Below, in pieces: positions 58,954 to 64,000 of a DNA stretch of 64,000 nucleotides. Under the pieces are notes generated by a model. The model made no database searches. It worked only from the letters and a program-made list of their open reading frames with translations, and was not told the DNA's origin. A program made the position numbers and the translations under genes. Position 1 is the first letter of the stretch, and the number at the start of each line of letters is the position of its first letter. The stretch is from Kribbella pratensis (GTDB taxonomy: Bacteria; Actinomycetota; Actinomycetes; Propionibacteriales; Kribbellaceae). The stretch is from assembly GCF_004365355.1 (NCBI RefSeq), contig NZ_SODP01000001.1, positions 1 to 64,000 on the forward strand, written 5' to 3'.

Positions 58954-61929
58954 GTGGGGATGGCTTCCCTGGGGGCAGATAGTCGGCTTGCAGGTCGGGG
59001 AGTCGAGCAGCAGCTTCTCGTGAGAGCTCTGGAGGGGACCGCGAGCGGTCGCCCGTGCGCGGTAGTCGTGCATGGCGAGGCCGGTGTCGGCAAGACACGG
59101 CTTCTCCGTGAGATATGCGACGGTCTGGATGCCGATTTTCAGGTGCTGTGGGGCACCTGTGTGCATTTCGGAGAGGCGTCAGTTCCGTTCGCGCCAGTGT
59201 CCGGCGCGTTGCAGTCATGGCTGGAGCGGGCTGACGCTCCTGCGCGGGTGGAGGTGTTTTCCGGGGCTGGTGAGCTCGGCATCCTGCTGCCCGCAATGGG
59301 TGACGCCCGCATGGGCGAACCGGGGCGGCTGCTGCCCCAGATCAACCTGGTCTTCAACCGTCTCGTGGGCAGAGGTCCGGCCGTTCTCGTGATCGATGAC
59401 CTGCAGTGGGCGGACCGTAGCTCGCTGGATGTTCTCGCGTACCTGATCGCGGGCTTCCGCGGGCAGCGCATGGCATTGCTGGCCACGTGTCGCGACGAGC
59501 ACCGCGGCGAAGGGCATCCATTGCATGGGTGGCTCGCAGATATGCGGCGGATGCCTGGATTCACGGAGATCCACCTTGACCGGCTCGACCTGGCGGCGAC
59601 TGAGGCCCAGATCAGAGGTCTCGTGGGGAACGTCGTCGACGTCGGGTTCGCGGCCCAGGTGCACGAACGATCCGACGGCAACCCATACCTGACCGAGCTC
59701 TTGGTCCGTGGGCTGTCGGGCACCGAAACAGCTCTGCCAACAGCCGCACCGGAAGATCTGAAGGACGCACTGCTGGCTACTTGGCACGGCTTGTCGGCCG
59801 CCGCGCGCCAGGTCGCGCGGGTGCTCGCGGTGGGCGGCCATCCGATCGAGGTCATGCGGCTAGCTGACGTCGTCGGCGAGCATGGCGTCGTGCCGACGAT
59901 GCTGACGGGATGTCTGACCGAGGCCCGTGATCACGGAGTCGTTGCCCCAGATGACATGGGCCGCCTCTGGTTCCGACACCCGCTACTGGCCGACGTGCTG
60001 TATGACGGCATGCCTCCTGGCGAGGCCGTCAACATCCACGCCACATACGTGCGGGTGCTCGAACCAGTCGTAGGGGGCACCAGGCCGGCCGGACTGGCCG
60101 ACGATCTGGCAGTCCATAACCACCGAGCCGGAAGAGTTAACGACGCCTATCGGTGGTCGCTGATCGCCGCTTCCCACGCCGCAGAACTTCATGCCGCAGC
60201 AGAGGAGGCCATCCACCTAGACCGCGCCTGCTCGTTGTGGGAACAGGTTTCGCCAGGTGTGCGTGGCTCACCAACCGGATACCTGGAGCTGCTCCGTCGG
60301 GCCGGTGATGTCTGCGGACGCGTCGGCCGGCTCGACTCAGCTGTCAGCTTTGCGGAACGTGCGTTGAAACTCGTCGATCGGAATTCCGATCCTCTCTTGA
60401 AGAGTGTCCTGCTCCAGGCATGCTGGAGAGCGAAGTATCTCCGCTCCGTGCCCGGGAAGATGGTGGGCGACGAGCTCATCGAAGCTGTCCGACTCACTGA
60501 CCAATTCCCTGACAGCCCGGAGCGTGCCCTCGCATTGCAGGAGTTGGCGTCCGCCGAACGCGCAGACGGGTCCTTCGGCCGGGCGGCGGCGCATTCGGCG
60601 CAGGCTGTGCTAGCTGCACAAAGGTCCGGATCAGAGCTGGCCTTAGCGGCCGCCCTCAGCGCCCGCGCCTTGGTTCATCGTTTCGAGTCCGACCTGAACT
60701 CGTTGGACGACGCGGAGGAAGCCGAGCGGCTCGCTCGGTCCTGTGGCTCCACGGACTGGCTGGCGAGCGCAGCCATTGCAAAGGTGAGGTGCTTGCTGGC
60801 CCTCGGCAAGAACGTGGAGGCCACCGCGGCGGCTCGAGCGATGTTCGAGGAGGTGCTCGCGGCCGGGTCCGAGCGGGCCTACCATCTGGCCGCATACGCC
60901 GCCGACGGGCTTTTGTGGAGTGGACACTGGAGCGAGTGTCGAGACGTGCTCCGGGCGGCGTTGGCAGCGCGCTGCGGAGGTGTCACCGGTGCATCGGTCC
61001 GATTGAGGGCAGCACAACTAGCCGCCCGATGCGGCCGGACTCGGGAAGCCAAACAACACCTGAACCGGGCTACGGAATTGGTCTCCGCACAGTTCGCGAG
61101 GAGTCATCCGCACTTAACTATTGCTGCAGCCGAGGTCTTCCTAGCCTCCGGCGAACCACATGAGGCGCTGCATTGGCTCTACAGCCGGATCCTCCCGGAG
61201 GATGCCGCGTACAACGAGGACTTCATCGCTGATTTCGCCCACGCGGCTGCAGAGTCTGCCCTGACTGCGCGCGATGCTGGCGACGGGGATGGTGCAGCGC
61301 AAGCCGTCGCTACCCTTGAGGACCTCATCGCCAGGTGGCCACACGAACCGTTCAGACGGCGGGTGGATCTTATAGCCCTTGCGGGCAAGGCGCTTTTCAA
61401 CGCCGAGGTTGCGCGATGCCGAAACGATGCAGGTCAGGCGGAGCTGTGGCGACGAGCGATCGCTGACTGTCATACTGTCGGGTGGCCCTGGCTGGAGGCA
61501 AGATCCCGGCTGCGGTGCGCGGAAGCGATGCTCGCAGCAGGATCAGCTGTGGCGGCGGTGAGTGAGCTGTTGCAGCAGGCCTACCTGACTTTCCTCGAGC
61601 TTGGCGCGCAGCCGTTGCTGGAAGAGACCGAGTCACTCGCACGGATCACACGCGTCAACCTGAACGCACCTGTCCCGCTCGCAGCCACACCCCGAACGCC
61701 TTCCGGATTCGCTGGCCTGACCACGCGCGAACGAGAGATCCTGTCATTCCTGGTGGCCGGTCGATCCAACGGCGAGATCGCCAAACAACTGGTGATCAGC
61801 GACAAGACCGTCAGCGTGCACGTCTCCAACATTTTGCGCAAAACCGGCACCACGACCCGTGTGGAGGCGGCAGCACTCGCAGAACGGGCCGCCCTCAACG
61901 AACGACTGGCTATCCAGCGAGACAAGTGA
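58954..61929 (+). CDS. LAL-type LuxR regulator, paralogue 2
   Basis: 991 residues, GTG start (GMASLGADSRLAGRGVEQQLL). Walker A GEAGVGKTR, Walker B VLVIDDLQWAD and C-terminal helix-turn-helix LTTREREILSFLVAGRSNGEIAKQLVISDKTVSVHVSNIL. The recognition helix is identical to paralogue 1, so both should bind the same DNA while the sensory middle has diverged. This implies two inputs to one regulon, or competition. Confidence 0.9.
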   Translation: MGMASLGADSRLAGRGVEQQLLVRALEGTASGRPCAVVVHGEAGVGKTRLLREICDGLDADFQVLWGTCVHFGEASVPFAPVSGALQSWLERADAPARVEVFSGAGELGILLPAMGDARMGEPGRLLPQINLVFNRLVGRGPAVLVIDDLQWADRSSLDVLAYLIAGFRGQRMALLATCRDEHRGEGHPLHGWLADMRRMPGFTEIHLDRLDLAATEAQIRGLVGNVVDVGFAAQVHERSDGNPYLTELLVRGLSGTETALPTAAPEDLKDALLATWHGLSAAARQVARVLAVGGHPIEVMRLADVVGEHGVVPTMLTGCLTEARDHGVVAPDDMGRLWFRHPLLADVLYDGMPPGEAVNIHATYVRVLEPVVGGTRPAGLADDLAVHNHRAGRVNDAYRWSLIAASHAAELHAAAEEAIHLDRACSLWEQVSPGVRGSPTGYLELLRRAGDVCGRVGRLDSAVSFAERALKLVDRNSDPLLKSVLLQACWRAKYLRSVPGKMVGDELIEAVRLTDQFPDSPERALALQELASAERADGSFGRAAAHSAQAVLAAQRSGSELALAAALSARALVHRFESDLNSLDDAEEAERLARSCGSTDWLASAAIAKVRCLLALGKNVEATAAARAMFEEVLAAGSERAYHLAAYAADGLLWSGHWSECRDVLRAALAARCGGVTGASVRLRAAQLAARCGRTREAKQHLNRATELVSAQFARSHPHLTIAAAEVFLASGEPHEALHWLYSRILPEDAAYNEDFIADFAHAAAESALTARDAGDGDGAAQAVATLEDLIARWPHEPFRRRVDLIALAGKALFNAEVARCRNDAGQAELWRRAIADCHTVGWPWLEARSRLRCAEAMLAAGSAVAAVSELLQQAYLTFLELGAQPLLEETESLARITRVNLNAPVPLAATPRTPSGFAGLTTREREILSFLVAGRSNGEIAKQLVISDKTVSVHVSNILRKTGTTTRVEAAALAERAALNERLAIQRDK

Positions 61930-61974
61930 CGGTCGGCCAGCGGCGACCCGGAACTCACCGCACCTGCGAGATGC

Positions 61975-62233
61975 GTTGTAGGTGCGGCGAAATGCCCTCA
62001 GCCCCATCGCACGCCAGGCGATCACCGAGCAGACCTACGGGCCTGTTGTCGCAGCGATCACCCAACTCCTTGACGCAGGCAAGAAGGACGGCAGTATCCG
62101 CACGGATGCCGACGCCGGCGACTTCCTCCAACTCACCGGCGCACTCTGGCGCACTCCATCCGAGCCCCATGTACCCGTCACCTCGCATGCTCACCCTCAT
62201 CTCGACGGGCTCCGCCCACAACCCCACCAGTAG
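61975..62233 (+). pseudogene. 3' fragment of a TetR gene, copy of 43036-43578
   Basis: Reads ALSPIARQAITEQTYGPVVAAITQLLDAGKKDGSIRTDADAGDFLQLTGALWRTPSEP...LDGLRPQPHQ, nearly identical to the C-terminal part of the TetR protein at 43036. The DNA-binding half is absent. Similarity continues past the stop through the insertion end to the ligase junction at 62290, in inverted orientation to 42977-43300. Confidence 0.8.
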
Positions 62234-62330
62234 AGATCGGCATATCGAGCCTCTGCCGAGTCAGCTGATCGCTAGAGAGGTTCAGTGAAGGTAACCGTCC
62301 CATTTCACCTCGTAGCGTGACCCGCCCGGC
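61975..62330. repeat. Inverted duplicate of the 42.95-43.3 kb region
   Basis: Shared blocks include GAACCTCTCTAGCGATCAGC, the TetR C-terminal coding region and the ligase motif I codons. The two copies have diverged by scattered substitutions, so the duplication is not recent. Confidence 0.75.
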
Positions 62331-62443
62331 ATCGCCCGCGGGCCGGGGATCTGGTCGACCGATCTCGCCAGCGCAACCTCGACCGGCCGGGCCAGGTCGA
62401 CCGGGACCTGCTTGATCTCAGTTCCGAACCGGGCGGGACTCAT
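62290..62443 (-). pseudogene. DNA ligase fragment 1 (N-terminus to motif I)
   Basis: From the ATG at 62443: MSPARFGTEIKQVPVDLARPVEVALARSVDQIPGPRAMPGGSRYEVKWDGY. This is the usual LigC opening with the adenylated Lys in K-W-D-G. The frame then enters insertion 3 and stops after two residues. Together the four fragments total about 950 bp, close to a full 310-350 residue ligase. Confidence 0.8.
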
Positions 62444-63156
62444 CGCGGCTCCGGGATTACAGTCGAATTGCTGCCGTTCTGGCCCCGAACCCCGCGTGCC
62501 GCGGGGGGACAGGAGGCTTGACATGATGGGCTCCGGACCCGGTGGCGAAGTCGATCCTCCCTGCTCAACCGGTAGATGGCCGTCCTCAAGGAGCGCGCGG
62601 CCGGCGTCCTGGCGGAGTATCACCAGATTTGAGCTGACCGAGGTGATGGCTGCTCAGGTCCTCGACAGCGGGGCCGCGCGCCGTGCGGCGGTCAATGATC
62701 CCTCTCAGCCGCACAGTCTCGCGGAGGATGAACATCTTCAGGACGCGCGTACGATCCTGAGATCCGGCAAGGGCTTCGGTGAGTGGCAGCGCCGTTCAGC
62801 GGATGGCGCGAGCGCGACCCCGACCGGCCCGACCAGCTCGCCCGGGATCCTCGCCTGGGAAAGGTTCATTTCGGCGTCGGGCCGGGGCCGTGCCCGCTCC
62901 AGTGGCGCCATCGGCTGAACGGCGGCCAGACCACCCTGCGCAGGCCGCGCACAGTCAGTGACCTGTCGCGGTGCGGGCACAGCCGGTGGACTCGTGAAGT
63001 GTCGGTACTCGAAGTGTGCACTATTCCCTGGTTCCCGGCCGGGGGCAGGTTGTGCACCTCCGGCCTGCGCGGATCTGGTGACGGGGTGGTCGAGATGTGG
63101 GATCCAGCAGCATCGGTCTTGCCGGCGGGCCGATGTCGGCCAAGGGCCGGCGGTGG
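62444..63156. other. No recognisable gene
   Basis: Between the ligase 5' end and the acyl-CoA synthetase stop I find no frame with convincing codon use or family resemblance. A plus-strand frame reads RFELTEVMAAQVLDSGAARRA near 62630 but lacks a credible start. It probably contains the old ligase promoter and decayed sequence. Confidence 0.4.
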
Positions 63157-64000
63157 CTACGATCCGTGCTCCGAGTAGATGGATTCGATCAGGTTGGCGT
63201 GGTTTCTGGCGACGGCCGCGCGTTTGACCTTGAGGCTGGGGGTGATTTCGCCTGCTTCGACGCTGAGTTCCCGCGGGAGGATGCGGAAGTGCTTGATGGT
63301 CTCCCATCGGTTGAGGCCCTTGTTGACGTCGGCTACGGCTCGCGCGACCGTGTCGTGGATGGTCTCGGTCGGGATCTCGCGGCAGGCGTCGGAGTCGAGT
63401 GTGACCAGGAGGCTGGCGAACTTGCGGCCGTCGGCGATGACGATCGCCGTGCTGATCAGCGGGCAGGCGGCCTTGATGGCGGATTCGATGGCGGATTCGA
63501 TGGCGGTGGGTGCGATGTACTTGCCGCCGCTGGTTTTGACGAGATCCTTCTTGCGGTCGGTGATACGCAGGTAGTCGTGGAGCTCGAGTTGGCCGATGTC
63601 TCCAGTGGCGAACCAGCCGTCGGCGTCGAGGACCTCGGCGGTGGCGGTCGGCAGCTTGTGATATCCGCGCATCACGCCGGGGCCACGGAGCAGGATCTCC
63701 CCGTCGTCGGCGATGCGGACCTCGGTGCCGGCCAGCGGCTGTCCTACCGTGCCGATGCGTAGGTGGCCGGGGCGGTTGACGAACGAGACGCCGGTGGCTT
63801 CGGTCAGGCCGTAGCCTTCGAGGATCGGCAGGCCGGCTGCGGCGAACCACTCGGCGATGCTGGGAGCCAGCGCGGCGCTGCCGGAGAACAGGATCTCGAG
63901 TCGCCCCCCGAGCCGGCCGCGGATCTTGGCGAAGACGAGGCGGTCGGCGATCGCCAACTGAAGGCGTCTCCAGACCGGCAGTTTCCTGCGCGCCTGGCGG
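63157..64000 (-). CDS. Long-chain acyl-CoA synthetase (AMP-binding), C-terminal part
   Basis: The 5' end lies beyond the window; 281 residues are visible. The segment RLVFAKIRGRLGGRLEILFSGSAAL precedes the AMP-binding motif GYGLTEATGV. The hinge region follows as DGWFATGDIG, LRITDRKKDLVKTSGGKYIAP and the C-terminal lid with catalytic Lys in SLKVKR. The I-T-D-R-K-K-D segment identifies the long-chain fatty-acid type (FACS). The product activates fatty acids with ATP and CoA. No neighbouring lipid gene is visible. Confidence 0.9.
   Translation of the reverse strand, partial: RQARRKLPVWRRLQLAIADRLVFAKIRGRLGGRLEILFSGSAALAPSIAEWFAAAGLPILEGYGLTEATGVSFVNRPGHLRIGTVGQPLAGTEVRIADDGEILLRGPGVMRGYHKLPTATAEVLDADGWFATGDIGQLELHDYLRITDRKKDLVKTSGGKYIAPTAIESAIESAIKAACPLISTAIVIADGRKFASLLVTLDSDACREIPTETIHDTVARAVADVNKGLNRWETIKHFRILPRELSVEAGEITPSLKVKRAAVARNHANLIESIYSEHGS

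Larger units (their letters stand above)
54978..62289. mobile_element. Insertion 3 in the ligase gene, carrying two LAL regulators
   Basis: A 7.3-kb segment between ligase fragments 2 and 1, inserted directly after catalytic motif I. Inward left (after ATAG) CTGACTGAACTCTGCT and inward right TTCACTGAACCTCTCT share ACTGAAC and flanking bases. As in insertion 2, the left end has four extra bases and GG may be the duplicated target. The cargo is two LAL regulators, one small membrane-anchored protein and a TetR fragment. No transposase or integrase is visible. Confidence 0.5.

Noticed and set aside
55078..61929. The two large ATPases as STAND-type antiphage proteins in an island
   Set aside because: Both end in a canonical LuxR helix-turn-helix with the LAL layout and no effector domain, so transcription regulators are the simpler reading.
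1..64000. rRNA, tRNA or CRISPR arrays
   Set aside because: I saw no cloverleaf-like sequence, no rRNA signatures and no regularly spaced repeats, though a dedicated scan was not possible.

Overview
The window is very GC-rich, uses GTG starts freely, and has Rv1733c-, DUF1876- and ANTAR-type proteins, LAL regulators and a Tat-exported oxidase. It is chromosomal DNA of a high-GC actinobacterium. The gene style resembles Kribbella or other Nocardioidaceae relatives, but that is an impression and not a result. I saw no rRNA, tRNA or CRISPR.

Layout. 1-6.3 kb: the end of a sugar ABC-transporter ATPase, a flavin reductase, a LAL/LuxR regulator, a disulfide oxidoreductase and two small proteins. 6.3-11 kb: a stress/dormancy-like block (peroxiredoxin, DUF1876, universal stress protein, stand-alone E2-like acyltransferase, Rv1733c-like membrane protein), with DosR-type boxes. 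11-26.6 kb: an extracellular copper locus made of a giant SdrD/TIG/beta-helix protein, two multicopper-oxidase-like proteins with complementary half active sites, a ligand-free cupredoxin scaffold, a two-component system and a CopC-CopD fusion. The giant gene and copCD share an operator-like repeat. 26.6-32.4 kb: a second dormancy-like block (DUF1579 protein, zinc alcohol dehydrogenase, universal stress protein, GNAT-ADP-forming acyl-CoA synthetase), again with DosR-type boxes. 32.4-35.2 kb: a TetR-controlled oxidoreductase/hydrolase operon. 35.2-41 kb: ANTAR proteins, a GAF histidine kinase with two response regulators, and a GH13 glycosidase. 41-48 kb: a CDF metal exporter with a divergent ArsR sensor, TetR/aldo-keto reductase, a DUF998 pseudogene, a beta-propeller-like protein, a DksA/TraR-type protein, a SIMPL protein and transposase debris. 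48.4-50.6 kb: TetR plus a drug-efflux MFS.

51-62.5 kb is a composite island. One ATP-dependent DNA ligase gene on the minus strand survives as four collinear fragments (62.44-62.29, 54.98-54.63, 53.51-53.35 and 51.40-51.11 kb). They are separated by three insertions of about 2.0, 1.1 and 7.3 kb. These carry an alpha/beta hydrolase, a GNAT acetyltransferase, and two LAL regulators with a small membrane-anchored protein. The first insertion has an 8-bp direct repeat and inverted ends; the others have imperfect inverted ends. No transposase is visible in any of them. A second, diverged ligase 5' fragment with the same junction and the same adjacent TetR sequence lies at 42.85-43.3 kb in inverted orientation. 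The window ends inside an acyl-CoA synthetase gene.

The two strongest candidates for something undescribed are the split-site copper oxidase pair with its shared regulon, and the DNA ligase gene broken by successive cargo-bearing insertions.
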